NCBI GenBank assembly: GCA_026397725.1
Contig: JAPLUI010000314.1
Location: forward strand, 1-42,824
Reading direction: 5' to 3'
Source: Verrucomicrobiota bacterium
GTDB taxonomy: Bacteria > Verrucomicrobiota > Verrucomicrobiia > Verrucomicrobiales > Akkermansiaceae
Length of the DNA: 42,824 bases
Made by a program: the position numbers and the translations under genes. Under the pieces are notes generated by a model that worked only from the letters and a program-made list of their open reading frames with translations, ran no database searches and was not told the DNA's origin. This document shows positions 9,253 to 17,028 of the stretch, one piece after another. Within the stretch, counting starts at the first letter, position 1. Each line of letters starts with the position of its first letter.

Positions 9253-9846
9253 ATGGAAAGCCGCGCCGCCATTTGTATTGCCCTGGGTCTCGTGTGGTTG
9301 AACGGCTGCCGCGACAAGGCTGAGGTCACAATCACGGAAACCCGCGTCGCTTCCACGCGTGACGGCGGTTCCAGGTTGTTTGCCACCAGCGACGAGCGCT
9401 TCAGCAATGCCCAGCCCAGCCCGGTCAAGGGCGATACCCCGCCAGGCTGGACGGTGCTGCCTGCCAACGAGTTCCGCCTGCTCAACTACCGCTTCGGCCC
9501 GAGCGGCACCGGCGAAGTCTGGGTCTCTGGTGCCACAGGCTCGGTGGCGGGCAACGTCAACCGCTGGCTCCACCAGTTTGGTGCCCAGCCATTGGATGAG
9601 GCGGGAATCAAGGCGCTGCGCAGCGTTCCGATCCTTGGTGCCACCGGTGTCTGGGTGCAGGCGCAGGGGGACTATGCCGGCGGCATGGACGCGCCACCCA
9701 AGCCCGGATACGGGCTCGCCGGCGTGATCGCCGAGTTTCAGGGGCAACTCCTCACTGTGAAAATGGTGGCCCCCGCTGCCGAGGTGCGCTTCGGCATTCC
9801 GGCCCTGGAAGCCTTTGTCAAGAGCCTGCGCCTGGCCGAACCTTGA
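9253..9846 (+). CDS. Lipoprotein of unknown function preceding the cytochrome c maturation genes
   Basis: A 197-residue lipoprotein. The ATG at 9253 gives the signal MESRAAICIALGLVWLNGC with lipobox Cys about residue 19; the longer upstream frame runs through a dispersed repeat and is not credible. The mature protein contains GWTVLPANEFRLLNYRFG and VSGATGSVAGNVNRWLHQFG, a globular fold I do not assign to a named family. It lies 81 bp upstream of the ResB-like gene on the same strand, so it probably belongs to the same transcription unit and acts outside the cytoplasmic membrane. A link to haem or cytochrome handling is inferred from position only. Confidence 0.75.
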   Translation: MESRAAICIALGLVWLNGCRDKAEVTITETRVASTRDGGSRLFATSDERFSNAQPSPVKGDTPPGWTVLPANEFRLLNYRFGPSGTGEVWVSGATGSVAGNVNRWLHQFGAQPLDEAGIKALRSVPILGATGVWVQAQGDYAGGMDAPPKPGYGLAGVIAEFQGQLLTVKMVAPAAEVRFGIPALEAFVKSLRLAEP

Positions 9847-9927
9847 CTCCATGCGTAAGAACCCCGAAAAATCCGCGTACTCCGCAGCTCCTCCCCAGGG
9901 TTCACGTCTCAACCATCGGAGTTCAGG

Positions 9928-11178
9928 TTGAAGCCCCCGTCTGCCCCATCGCTCATGGAACATCCCCCACTGCCAGCCCCCCGCATGCCACGCCCCTCCA
10001 TTGCCGGACGGCTGCTGGCGATCCTATCCGGCTACGGCCTGGCCACCATCCTGCTGCTGCTGCTCGGTCTGCTCACCTGGCTGGCCACTCTGGAGCAGAT
10101 CGATAGCGGCCTGCATCACACCCTGCGGAAATACTTCCATTGGCAGGCGTTCTATCTGGTTCCGGAAATCTACGGCGAACTGCTGCCGTTGGTGTTGCCC
10201 GGCGGCTATTGGGTCTGCGCCCTGTTGTTGGTCAATCTAACGCTTGGCGGACTGCGGCGGCTGCGTCAGGGCTGGTCCCACGCGGGGGTGCTGATCGCCC
10301 ACTGCGGCATCATCTATCTGCTCGTCGCCGGCGCGGTGGCCCATCATTTTTCCGAGCGCGGCAACCTGCTCGTCGCCGAGGGCACCGCCAGCAATGTTGC
10401 CGACGACTACTTTGAACACGTCGTGGAAGTGGCCGAGGTGCAGGCTGGCAAACCCGCCGCCATCCAAGTGATTCGCGGCCAGTATCTAACGGATCTGGAG
10501 GGGCTCAGGAGTCGCACGTTCCGGCTGTCGGCGATGCCCTTTGATCTGGAACTCGCCCGCTATTTCCCGAATGCCGAACCCAAGTCGGTGCTTGAACAAG
10601 CGCCGCCCGAGGATCTGCGGCCGTATGACGGCTACTACCTGATGGCCAAGCCGGATGAAGTCAAGGCCGAGGCCAACACCCCCGGTTGCATCGCGCGCAT
10701 CCTCTATCGGGACGGTCGGAAATCCGAGTCGTTCCTGTTGTCCAGTGCCGCCTTCCAACCCTTCACCGTGCGCCACGAAGACCGGGTGTTCACCGTTCAT
10801 CTGCGCAAGCGGCAGTGGCTCATGCCGTTCACCGTCCGACTCGACAAGTTCACCGCCGAGTTCCATCCCGGCACCATGAAACCCGCGAAGTTCGTGAGTG
10901 AAATCACCCGCCTCGAGGACGGCAAGGAAGCCAAGGCCGTCATCCAGATGAACGAACCGATGCGCTATGCCAACCTGACATTTTTCCAAGCCAGCTACCA
11001 GCGTCTCGGCCAGGGGCCGTCGGCACGCATGGCCTCGGTGTTTGAGGTCGTGCGCAATCCGGCGGACCAGTGGCCGCAATACAGCCTCTACGTCGTGTCC
11101 TGCGGCCTGCTGGTCCATTTCCTCACCAAACTGGCCGGTTTCATCAAGGGCCTGTCACGTCAACCAAACCATGTCTGA
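9928..11178 (+). CDS. resB: ResB-like cytochrome c biogenesis protein
   Basis: A 416-residue membrane protein of system II cytochrome c maturation. Visible membrane segments are at about residues 27-52 (LLAILSGYGLATILLLLLGLLTW), 88-105 (GGYWVCALLLVNLTLGG), 115-138 (SHAGVLIAHCGIIYLLVAGAVAH) and near the C-terminus (YSLYVVSCGLLVHFLTKLAGF). A large extracytoplasmic domain lies between the third and last. In this system ResB works with CcsA to deliver and attach haem to apocytochromes. The TTG start at 9928 has GGAG six bases upstream; an in-frame ATG at 9955 without a ribosome site is the alternative. The stop overlaps the start of the CcsA gene by 8 bp, indicating translational coupling. Confidence 0.85.
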   Translation: MKPPSAPSLMEHPPLPAPRMPRPSIAGRLLAILSGYGLATILLLLLGLLTWLATLEQIDSGLHHTLRKYFHWQAFYLVPEIYGELLPLVLPGGYWVCALLLVNLTLGGLRRLRQGWSHAGVLIAHCGIIYLLVAGAVAHHFSERGNLLVAEGTASNVADDYFEHVVEVAEVQAGKPAAIQVIRGQYLTDLEGLRSRTFRLSAMPFDLELARYFPNAEPKSVLEQAPPEDLRPYDGYYLMAKPDEVKAEANTPGCIARILYRDGRKSESFLLSSAAFQPFTVRHEDRVFTVHLRKRQWLMPFTVRLDKFTAEFHPGTMKPAKFVSEITRLEDGKEAKAVIQMNEPMRYANLTFFQASYQRLGQGPSARMASVFEVVRNPADQWPQYSLYVVSCGLLVHFLTKLAGFIKGLSRQPNHV

Positions 11179-13126
11179 TCCCACCTCCGCCATCGCCCGC
11201 AGGCTCGCCGCCGGCCTGATCCTGGCCGCGCTGGCCGCCATCTTTTTCAACCTCGTGACCGCCACCCGCCCCAAGGGCGACCTGCGGAAAATCACCGACT
11301 ACACCCCGTGGTCCGCCGCCACGCTCGCCGTCGCGGAAACCCTGCCCATCCAGGATGGCGGACGCCTCAAGCCGCTGGCCACCTACGCCGGCTTCAACAT
11401 GCTCGCCATCCACGGCACCCGCTCGATGAAGGTGGCGGGCAATGATGGCAAGCCGCAGCAACTCACGCCCACCGCCTGGTTGTTAGACACGCTCTTCCGC
11501 CCGCAGCTTGCCATCCAGCACCCCACCTTCCGCGTCGATAACTCCGCCGCACTCGATGCCATCGGCGTGAAACCCCGCGGCAAACGCGACCGCTACAGCT
11601 ACCACGACCTCGAACCGGGCCTGGAAAAACTCGCGGAACTGGCCGGCGCCTATGACCAAGGCGACCCGAAAAAACGCGAGCCCCTGCACCAGCAGATCCT
11701 CGACCTCGCCTACAACGTGCGGGATTATGAAAATTTGTTAGGTCAGCTTTCGTTCGCCCGTTCCGGCGTGGCCATCGGCAACGAGCCAACCCAACAACAC
11801 CTGGAACTCAGCGCCGTGATGGCCATGGCACCCAAGATCCGCGCGGACGTTATCAAGGCCCGTCAGGAAGGCAAAGCGCCCGACGGCCCGGCCGACTATC
11901 TTCTCAAAGAGGCCTACGAAGCCGCCAGCCTGGCCCGGAGCGGCATGAACATCTTCCCGCCGACTGAGGTTACGGACGGCACCTGGCAAAACGCTGGCAA
12001 CACGATCCTGCGCGTCCTGGCCGGCGAAACCCCGCACCCAGAGCCCGCCATCAACGACATCAAGGCCCTCGAAAAATCCGCCGCCGCCCTCATCACCGGC
12101 GAGTCGGCCTTCCTCAAGGAACTCACCGCCCTGCGCGACGACCTCACCCGCCGCGCCGCCGCCCGCGGCGAGGGCCGCCACCTCGCCCTGGAGGCCGGCT
12201 ACTACCGGGCCGATTGGTTTCTCAAGGCCTTCGTCATCTTCTTCATCGGTGCGCTGTGTGCCCTCGCCATGTGGCTCGTGGGCGGCGGGCGGGCCGGTCG
12301 CATTCTCACCGGCGTCACCCTTGGTTGGACGGTCCTCGGTCTATCAATTTGCGTCATTGCCATCGTCGAGCGCTGCCTCATCATGCGGCGTGCGCCCGTC
12401 GGCAACCTCTACGACACCATCATTTTCATCAGTGCCGCAGGGGTGTTGCTGGCGCTGCTCATCGAGGGCTTCACCCGCCGCCGCTTTGCGCTCGGGCTCG
12501 CTCCCATCCTCGGCACCGTGCTCGTCTTCCTCTCCCGCCGCTACGAAATGGGCGACCCCAAGGACCACATGGACCCGCTCGTCGCCGTGCTCGCCTCCAA
12601 TTTCTGGCTCACCATCCACGTCATCACCATCACCCTCGGCTATGCTGCCGGGCTGTTGTGCGCCTTCCTTTCCACCCTCTACATCCTGATGCGCGGCCTG
12701 CGCCTCGACGGCGGCGATGGCGAGTTGCGCCGGCTCCTGAGCCTCGCCGTTTATGGCTTGGTCTGCCTCACCCTGTTTCTATCATTGGTCGGCACCGTGC
12801 TTGGCGGCATTTGGGCCAACGACTCCTGGGGCCGCTTCTGGGGCTGGGATCCCAAGGAAAACGGCGCCTTGTTGATCGTCATCTGGACCCTCGTCATCCT
12901 CCACGCCCGCCTCGGCGGCTTCATCAAGGAATGGGGCCTGCATTTCGCCTCCGCCTTCACCGCCTGTGTCGTCGTCTTCTCCTGGTGGCACGTCAACTTC
13001 CTCGGCGTCGGCCTCCACAACTACGGCTTCACCGCCGGCAAGGAAGTCGTCTGGGCCTTCTATCTGGCCATGGCCTGCGTCATCGCCTTCGGCACCGTCG
13101 TCAAGTGGGTCGAAAACCGCCACTGA
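11171..13126 (+). CDS. ccsA: CcsA-type cytochrome c assembly protein with long N-terminal extracytoplasmic region
   Basis: A 651-residue protein beginning MSDPTSAIARRL; this ATG overlaps the ResB stop. A first membrane segment is at about 10-30, followed by ~320 residues outside the membrane. A C-terminal CcsA domain (about 345-651) has several membrane helices. The tryptophan-rich haem-handling WWD motif reads WANDSWGRFWGWDPKENGA (about 541-560). Histidines that commonly ligate haem are seen in HVITITLGYAAG and in WHVNFLGVGLHNYGF. It is complete and should form the ResB-CcsA haem export/ligation complex. Its last 287 bp recur intact at 14035-14321 and its last ~158 bp at 21678-21846, so this 3' end looks like an insertion target for the neighbouring island. 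Confidence 0.9.
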   Translation: MSDPTSAIARRLAAGLILAALAAIFFNLVTATRPKGDLRKITDYTPWSAATLAVAETLPIQDGGRLKPLATYAGFNMLAIHGTRSMKVAGNDGKPQQLTPTAWLLDTLFRPQLAIQHPTFRVDNSAALDAIGVKPRGKRDRYSYHDLEPGLEKLAELAGAYDQGDPKKREPLHQQILDLAYNVRDYENLLGQLSFARSGVAIGNEPTQQHLELSAVMAMAPKIRADVIKARQEGKAPDGPADYLLKEAYEAASLARSGMNIFPPTEVTDGTWQNAGNTILRVLAGETPHPEPAINDIKALEKSAAALITGESAFLKELTALRDDLTRRAAARGEGRHLALEAGYYRADWFLKAFVIFFIGALCALAMWLVGGGRAGRILTGVTLGWTVLGLSICVIAIVERCLIMRRAPVGNLYDTIIFISAAGVLLALLIEGFTRRRFALGLAPILGTVLVFLSRRYEMGDPKDHMDPLVAVLASNFWLTIHVITITLGYAAGLLCAFLSTLYILMRGLRLDGGDGELRRLLSLAVYGLVCLTLFLSLVGTVLGGIWANDSWGRFWGWDPKENGALLIVIWTLVILHARLGGFIKEWGLHFASAFTACVVVFSWWHVNFLGVGLHNYGFTAGKEVVWAFYLAMACVIAFGTVVKWVENRH

Positions 13127-13162
13127 GCCCGCGCACAGACCCGTGCGTCAGGGGCGGACGTC

Positions 13163-13396
13163 CTATACTGAGACACCGGAGGGGCGTGTGCGGCGCTTGC
13201 GAGTTACGGGAGACTCTGCCGCCCCTCCGGTTGTCTCCAGTGATTTGTGCGGGCTTGTGGGTAGCTGGTGCTGTGCTTTGCGCTCGGCTTCCTGCTGGTC
13301 GCGCGCCCACGCCCAAAATCGGGCGCGGTCATATCCGAACTCCTCCGCGATCTGGGCGCGAGCTTCACGAACTTCCTGAACGATGCTGTCTATCAT
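13163..13396 (-). CDS. Small helical antitoxin-like partner of the PIN toxin
   Basis: A 77-residue protein starting MIDSIVQEVREARAQIAEEFGYD. The 'D-x-IV-x-EVR-xx-RA-x-FGYD' pattern matches short proteins commonly encoded beside PIN toxins that begin with 'YIETT/SIPS'. It overlaps the toxin stop by 4 bp (ATGA), so toxin comes first and partner second, the reverse of most VapBC operons. The conserved helical part ends near residue 45. The remaining tail (TTGGAAESPVTRKRRTRPSG) is encoded by one of a pair of inverted-repeat arms (13170-13237) and probably reflects invasion by a dispersed repeat. The antitoxin role is inferred from pairing. Confidence 0.65.
   Translation of the reverse strand: MIDSIVQEVREARAQIAEEFGYDRARFWAWARDQQEAERKAQHQLPTSPHKSLETTGGAAESPVTRKRRTRPSGVSV
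13170..13237. repeat. Inverted repeat with 17-18 bp arms inside the antitoxin 3' end
   Basis: Left arm GAGACACCGGAGGGGCG (13170-13186) and right arm CGCCCCTCCGGTTGTCTC (13220-13237) pair with a single bulge around a ~33-nt loop. It lies 44 bp after the ccsA stop and overlaps the end of the minus-strand antitoxin gene. It may serve as a two-way terminator or be a mobile palindromic unit. Confidence 0.6.
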
Positions 13397-13869
13397 GGGT
13401 TTGAGATGCTGAGTGTTTCCGGTGTGCAGACGATGGGAACATGCAATTGGTGATAAAGGCAATACTGCATCAGATCCTTCTGCAATGTTGCGTTCGCAAG
13501 GTGAGTGCAGTTCCATGTGAGAAGATAGTCAATCCGATGAAGAATCGCCATCGCCAAATGCCCGGCATCCGTGGCGGCCCGTGGCGGCAGTTGAAACAAG
13601 CGAATCAATTCCGACTCAAGCTGCTCTACCCCCGGCAGGATCTCCAGCTCGGCCATGCCTTTCAAATAATCCAACCGACGTTGAGCCGCTTTGGGGTCTC
13701 CACGGGAGGCTTCCTGTCTGACTAAAAGCGAGCTGTAGAGCAAGAACTTGTGCCGCTCGGTGTTCCACCATTCGTGGGTCAACCTCTGGTGCGCGGCCCT
13801 GGGTTCCAGGCTGCTTGGGTGTGCGGCCAGGTAGCTGGGAATCGTCGTCTCGATGTAGACCGATTGCAT
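13393..13869 (-). CDS. VapC-family PIN-domain toxin (YIETTIPS subgroup)
   Basis: A 158-residue PIN-domain protein, the likely endoribonuclease of a type II toxin-antitoxin pair. The N-terminal strand reads SVYIETTIPSYL; Glu replaces the usual first Asp, as is typical of this subgroup. A middle acidic region contains LLVRQEASRGD. The conserved C-terminal part reads ATDAGHLAMAILHRIDYLLTWNCTHLANA, with the metal-binding Asp in 'TDAGHLA'. Length and domain are complete. It is followed immediately by its small partner through an ATGA overlap. The pair is the only gene content between the native ccsA end and its first duplicate at 14035, so the pair and the duplication probably arrived together. 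Confidence 0.85.
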   Translation of the reverse strand: MQSVYIETTIPSYLAAHPSSLEPRAAHQRLTHEWWNTERHKFLLYSSLLVRQEASRGDPKAAQRRLDYLKGMAELEILPGVEQLESELIRLFQLPPRAATDAGHLAMAILHRIDYLLTWNCTHLANATLQKDLMQYCLYHQLHVPIVCTPETLSISNP

Positions 13870-14010
13870 CTGGTCAAGAATACACGCTCAGCGTCATCGG
13901 TAAAGTCCGAACTTTGGCTGGTCCCGCGGTGGGCCATGCGGTCCCCGTAGGGACAAAACCACCCGGGCAGTATCGGGCCGCTTTGGATCCCGCCCGGGAC
14001 TGCCATCCCG

Positions 14011-14038
14011 ACAATTTGTCCGTCCCATAGTTCAGGGG
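14011..14038 (+). repeat. Junction motif, copy 1 (core TTTGTCCGTCCCATAGTT)
   Basis: A roughly 28-bp sequence ending exactly where the ccsA-tail duplicate starts (14035). Close relatives are at 17801-17831 and 18927-18956 on the plus strand and about 17473-17500 on the minus strand. All sit at edges of toxin-antitoxin or restriction modules. Confidence 0.6.
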
Positions 14039-14321
14039 CTGGGACCCCAAGGAAAACGGCGCCTTGTTGATCGTCATCTGGACCCTCGTCATCCTCCACG
14101 CCCGCCTCGGCGGCTTCATCAAGGAATGGGGCTTGCACTTCGCCTCCGCCTTCACCGCCTGTGTCGTCGTCTTCTCCTGGTGGCATGTCAACTTCCTCGG
14201 CGTCGGCCTCCACAACTACGGCTTCACCGCCGGCAAGGAAGTCGTCTGGGCCTTCTATCTCGCCATGGCCTGCGTCATCGCCTTCGGCACCACCGCCAAG
14301 GCGCTCGAAAACCGCCGCTGA
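14035..14321 (+). pseudogene. Duplicate of the ccsA 3' end (copy B)
   Basis: 287 bp align without gaps to 12840-13126, the last part of ccsA including the stop codon. Over the first ~245 bp I count five differences, all synonymous (for example GAT/GAC and CTG/CTC). The last ~35 bp diverge at protein level, ending TTAKALENRR instead of VVKWVENRH. The similarity continues past the stop (CGCACAGACCCG..GCGTCAGGGG). There is no start codon or upstream coding region, so it is not expressed as a gene. The synonymous pattern implies descent from a ccsA allele that was under selection, probably in another strain. Confidence 0.85.
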
Positions 14322-14469
14322 GGCTGCGCACAGACCCGCGCGTCAGGGGGCGAACGTCGAGCCCTGCCGCCGGGCGAAGACGTAGTGGTTGAAGTTGAAA
14401 CTATGGAGCTAATGCCGGTCGGCAGCGGCGATATTGTTCGGCTTGTTCTCGTTTGGTGCTCAGTATGAA

Positions 14470-14775
14470 CTAGCCATCCAGCCTCGCATACAGTTCTGAG
14501 AAAACGCTATCCGGCATCCAAGTTTCGTATTGAGCCTGAGTTCCTATCCTTCTTACGACCAAGTATCCTGACATGATATGAATGACACTGCTGGGCGGTG
14601 GCTTCATATTGTTCTCTTTCGAATAGCGATCAAAGCGGTGCTGATACTCTCTATTTGAGAGGGAGAATGCTCTAATCTTTTCACCGTACCTTCGTGCGTC
14701 ACTTGGCCGTATGGGTGAGAATGTATCCATCGAATCTAAATCAAGGAAAGGACGATTAAAGTCGTGACCGCTCAT
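14470..14775 (-). CDS. Hypothetical protein in a low-GC island segment
   Basis: A 101-residue frame, MSGHDFNRPFLDLDSMDTF..., ending in YETWMPDSVFSELYARLDG. No known domain is recognised. The surrounding ~450 bp is clearly richer in A+T than neighbouring DNA, which fits recent acquisition. The C-terminal part, with VIHIMSGYLVVRRIG and MPDSVFSELYARL, looks like a compact alpha/beta protein. There is no signal peptide. An operator-like palindrome lies ~75 bp upstream at 14840-14877. No Shine-Dalgarno sequence is evident, so translation is plausible but unproven. Confidence 0.45.
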   Translation of the reverse strand: MSGHDFNRPFLDLDSMDTFSPIRPSDARRYGEKIRAFSLSNREYQHRFDRYSKENNMKPPPSSVIHIMSGYLVVRRIGTQAQYETWMPDSVFSELYARLDG

Positions 14776-14839
14776 TTTTGTGTGGGAGTTTTTGGATATT
14801 GTGCCGAACAGTTTTGTTCAATGACGTGCGGCGTTAACA

Positions 14840-14877
14840 ATTGTTCAACGAACCGTTCGTTGTTCTGGTGGAACAAT
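14840..14877. promoter_or_regulatory. Nested palindrome, candidate operator
   Basis: An inner perfect palindrome AACGAAC-C-GTTCGTT (14847-14861) is enclosed by a second inverted pair ATTGTTC / GAACAAT (14840-14846 and 14871-14877). It lies upstream of the minus-strand hypothetical gene at 14775 in an AT-rich segment. The nested symmetry fits a repressor site; no dedicated regulator is next to it. Confidence 0.4.
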
Positions 14878-14954
14878 GACCCGGCGGGACGGAGGCCGGG
14901 GCGGAACGGACGGGGTGGGGCGGGGCTGCGAACTCACGGGGGCAGTCTGGCGGT

Positions 14955-15045
14955 TCGCGGGGCGGCGGGCAAGCGGAATCGCCGAGGAAATGCGCCGCCA
15001 CGCCCCGCCGGCGGCCCGGCGGGCGGGACCCCGGGCAGACCGAGG
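14955..15045 (+). repeat. ~90-bp GC-rich island repeat, copy 1
   Basis: About 90% identical to 17517-17606, with the invariant core AATGCGCCGCCACGCCCCGC followed by GGCGGCCCGGCGGGCGGGA. A shorter, more divergent relative is at about 20212-20265. The first two copies flank the restriction locus on either side, in the same orientation. No coding sequence is supported in 14880-15110. Confidence 0.65.
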
Positions 15046-15111
15046 CGGAGATCCCGCAATGAGACTCCGCCGTGCCGACCGGTGCCGGGCTCAGGGGGCT
15101 TCCTTGATGAC

Positions 15112-15147
15112 GGCCTCTCCAGAGGCCGGGGATGAGTTTTCATCCCC
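15112..15147 (-). terminator. Two adjacent perfect hairpins after the restriction operon
   Basis: GGCCTCT-CC-AGAGGCC (15112-15127) directly abuts GGGGATGA-GTTT-TCATCCCC (15128-15147). They begin about 30 bp downstream of the stop of the last minus-strand gene (15177). This position fits the end of the restriction operon transcript. There is no T-tract. Confidence 0.55.
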
Positions 15148-15176
15148 GCCGCTGAGGGCTTGCCCAGGGGCGCGGG

Positions 15177-16235
15177 CTATTTGACCACAATCCTGATGCC
15201 CGGCGTGCCGACCTGGGCAACCCAACGATCATTGTAGAGGGCGAAGAGGGCGCGGAGCTGCTCGGCCTTGCGTTTGGCCGAGAATTCGCCGAGTTCGGTG
15301 ACGTTCTGCCCCACGAAGGCCGCCACGGAGGTGACCACCACCCGCTTGCTGTCCACTCCATCCATCTTATTGAGTTCGTTTTGCCAGGTGGCCACGCGGT
15401 CGGCGCGCGTGAGCAGCCAGACTTCGGCGGCGGAGTTTTCGAGGATTTCGGCCACTTGTTGGAGGTGCTTGTCGTCCGGGGTGCCGACGGCCACTTCGAT
15501 GACGGCGTTTTCGATCTCGAAATCCCCGAGGCGGGGAGCGGTGTCGCGGTGCGAGGTGCGGTCGCTCTTGTTGGCGGGATCGACGGGAATATCGCGGTTG
15601 AAGCGCAGGGCGAACTTGGCGCCGACGAGGTATTGGGCCACGTCGCCGGACTTGCCCTTTTCTTCCGCCGCGAGCAGCAGCTCGTTGAGCACGGCCTCCG
15701 CGGTGCGGTCCCGCAAGCGGGCTTCGAGCGGGGTTTCGATGATCTCGCGGTATGGCCGGGCTATGGCGTCGAAGGCCTCCTCGATGATCTCGTGCCTGGC
15801 TTCGGGAGGGGCTGTAGGAAACCCGGTTTCCGCGAAAGCGTCGAGCAGAGCCTGGCCCCATTCTTGCAGGCGGGAGGACGGCCCGCCGTGATCGAGCCGG
15901 ACGGGCGACAGGTTCAGCCGACGGTGGGCGCGGTCTCCGAACGTGACCTGCATGTGGAGTAAAGGACCGCCTGAGCGGAAAAGATGGTCCTCCAGGGAAA
16001 GCGAGGGGAAAACGCGCAGCCTCTCCACGAGCGCGAGCGCCGCCTGGAGTCTGCCGGGAAGAAAGCGTCCGTCCCTCCTCAAGTGCCTCCCGAGCACACG
16101 CCGAAAGCGTGAGCGAATCTCTGGGAACTGGGGAGCTTCCGCGATTGCTCCACGGGCAGATCGTTTGCCATGTGGACCGCAGGCTTGTTCCCCCTCTTTC
16201 GTGGTCTTCGGTCGCGTTGTCATCTGGAGCGGCAA
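15177..16235 (-). CDS. DUF4928-like restriction-locus protein
   Basis: A 352-residue protein, last gene of a minus-strand restriction operon. The TTG start at 16235 is supported by AAGGAA eight bases upstream; an ATG at 16223 is too far from it. The C-terminal half (ENAVIEVAVGTPDDKHLQQ, EVWLLTRADRV, TSVAAFVGQNVTELGEFS, VAQVGTPGIRIVVK) resembles DUF4928 proteins, which are found beside DNA cytosine methyltransferases. The 'E-N-A-V-I-E-V-A-V-G' strand could supply acidic residues of a nuclease-like core, but I cannot place a full PD-(D/E)XK motif. It follows the DUF3883 gene by 12 bp. The likely role is a restriction subunit; family assignment is from memory of sequence style. Confidence 0.6.
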   Translation of the reverse strand: MPLQMTTRPKTTKEGEQACGPHGKRSARGAIAEAPQFPEIRSRFRRVLGRHLRRDGRFLPGRLQAALALVERLRVFPSLSLEDHLFRSGGPLLHMQVTFGDRAHRRLNLSPVRLDHGGPSSRLQEWGQALLDAFAETGFPTAPPEARHEIIEEAFDAIARPYREIIETPLEARLRDRTAEAVLNELLLAAEEKGKSGDVAQYLVGAKFALRFNRDIPVDPANKSDRTSHRDTAPRLGDFEIENAVIEVAVGTPDDKHLQQVAEILENSAAEVWLLTRADRVATWQNELNKMDGVDSKRVVVTSVAAFVGQNVTELGEFSAKRKAEQLRALFALYNDRWVAQVGTPGIRIVVK

Positions 16236-16247
16236 TGAATTTGTTCC

Positions 16248-17012
16248 TTATACCGAACTATGCCAGGAGATTTGTACCGTTCTTGTTTCCTTCCTGCGGA
16301 ATTTCAGGGTACCGGCGAGCGGATTGCGGTGAATCTCGTGGCGGGGTTTTTTGCGGAAACTCTTTACGACGAAAAGGAAGAAACGGTCGGCGAGCGCTTC
16401 CGCCGTATCGTGCTCCTTCGGCGTTAGCGAAATGCTGCCCGACTCTTCTGCCAAGCCCTTCACCTCCACGGCCAGGAAATCGCCGCTTGGCTGAGGATCG
16501 AGGCGGAAATCGTACCCGCAGCCGAGGCGCGTGGTGTTTAGAAGCGCACAACCTTTGAACTCATCCAGCCGGGGCATGGTGGCCTCAAAGTAACTTTCGG
16601 CGGCCAGGCCGGTGATGAGGCGTTTGGCAAACAGCGACCCTCCGTCCTGCTTCTTTTTCTCCGGCTGAACCTCGCTCCAGGCGTTTTCGTCGTAGCCGAC
16701 AAAAGAGCTGACGAGGCCCGCGAAGGTTTCGAGGTCCAGATCCTTGTATTCCTCGTATATGCTCCTCCTGTAAGGGTGTGGCTGGCGATTGTTCCAGCCG
16801 ATCCGCTGGTTTGGAAGCAGGGGGTCGAACTCGTCGCGATACCCTTTGATGGATGTAGGCCGCAGGCCGAGCGCGAAGCCGAACGCGTTGTAAGCCTCGA
16901 CGAAGCTCGTGAAGCCGAGCCTTCTGAAGCCCGCACGACTGAACTTGGCAAGGAACAGGCCAGTTAGGAATGCCTTGTTCTTCTGCGGGATCTGGCGTGG
17001 GTCGAGTATCAT
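16248..17012 (-). CDS. DUF3883-domain restriction endonuclease-like protein
   Basis: A 254-residue protein beginning MILDPRQIPQKNKAFLTGLFL. The N-terminal half (FRRLGFTSFVEAYNAFGFALG, KGYRDEFDPLLPNQRIGW) matches DUF3883 proteins of restriction loci. The C-terminal DUF3883 domain carries LGCGYDFRLDPQPSGDFLAVEVKG, which contains the D...EVK signature of a PD-(D/E)XK-type nuclease (about residues 155-180). This is probably the DNA-cleaving component, paired with a cytosine-5 methyltransferase located 16 bp upstream. That methyltransferase is truncated at both ends, which leaves this nuclease without obvious self-protection unless another methylase acts in trans. Confidence 0.75.
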   Translation of the reverse strand: MILDPRQIPQKNKAFLTGLFLAKFSRAGFRRLGFTSFVEAYNAFGFALGLRPTSIKGYRDEFDPLLPNQRIGWNNRQPHPYRRSIYEEYKDLDLETFAGLVSSFVGYDENAWSEVQPEKKKQDGGSLFAKRLITGLAAESYFEATMPRLDEFKGCALLNTTRLGCGYDFRLDPQPSGDFLAVEVKGLAEESGSISLTPKEHDTAEALADRFFLFVVKSFRKKPRHEIHRNPLAGTLKFRRKETRTVQISWHSSV

Positions 17013-17028
17013 GTTTTTGGCGGGTGTG

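Noticed and set aside
14064..14321. 85-codon plus-strand frame as an independent membrane protein
   Set aside because: It is the in-frame duplicate of the ccsA tail and has no own start region; treated as a pseudogene copy.
14876..15184. Frames of ~100 codons in the GC-rich spacer before the restriction locus
   Set aside because: They read through the ~90-bp repeat and two hairpins; Arg/Gly/Pro-rich with no conserved features.
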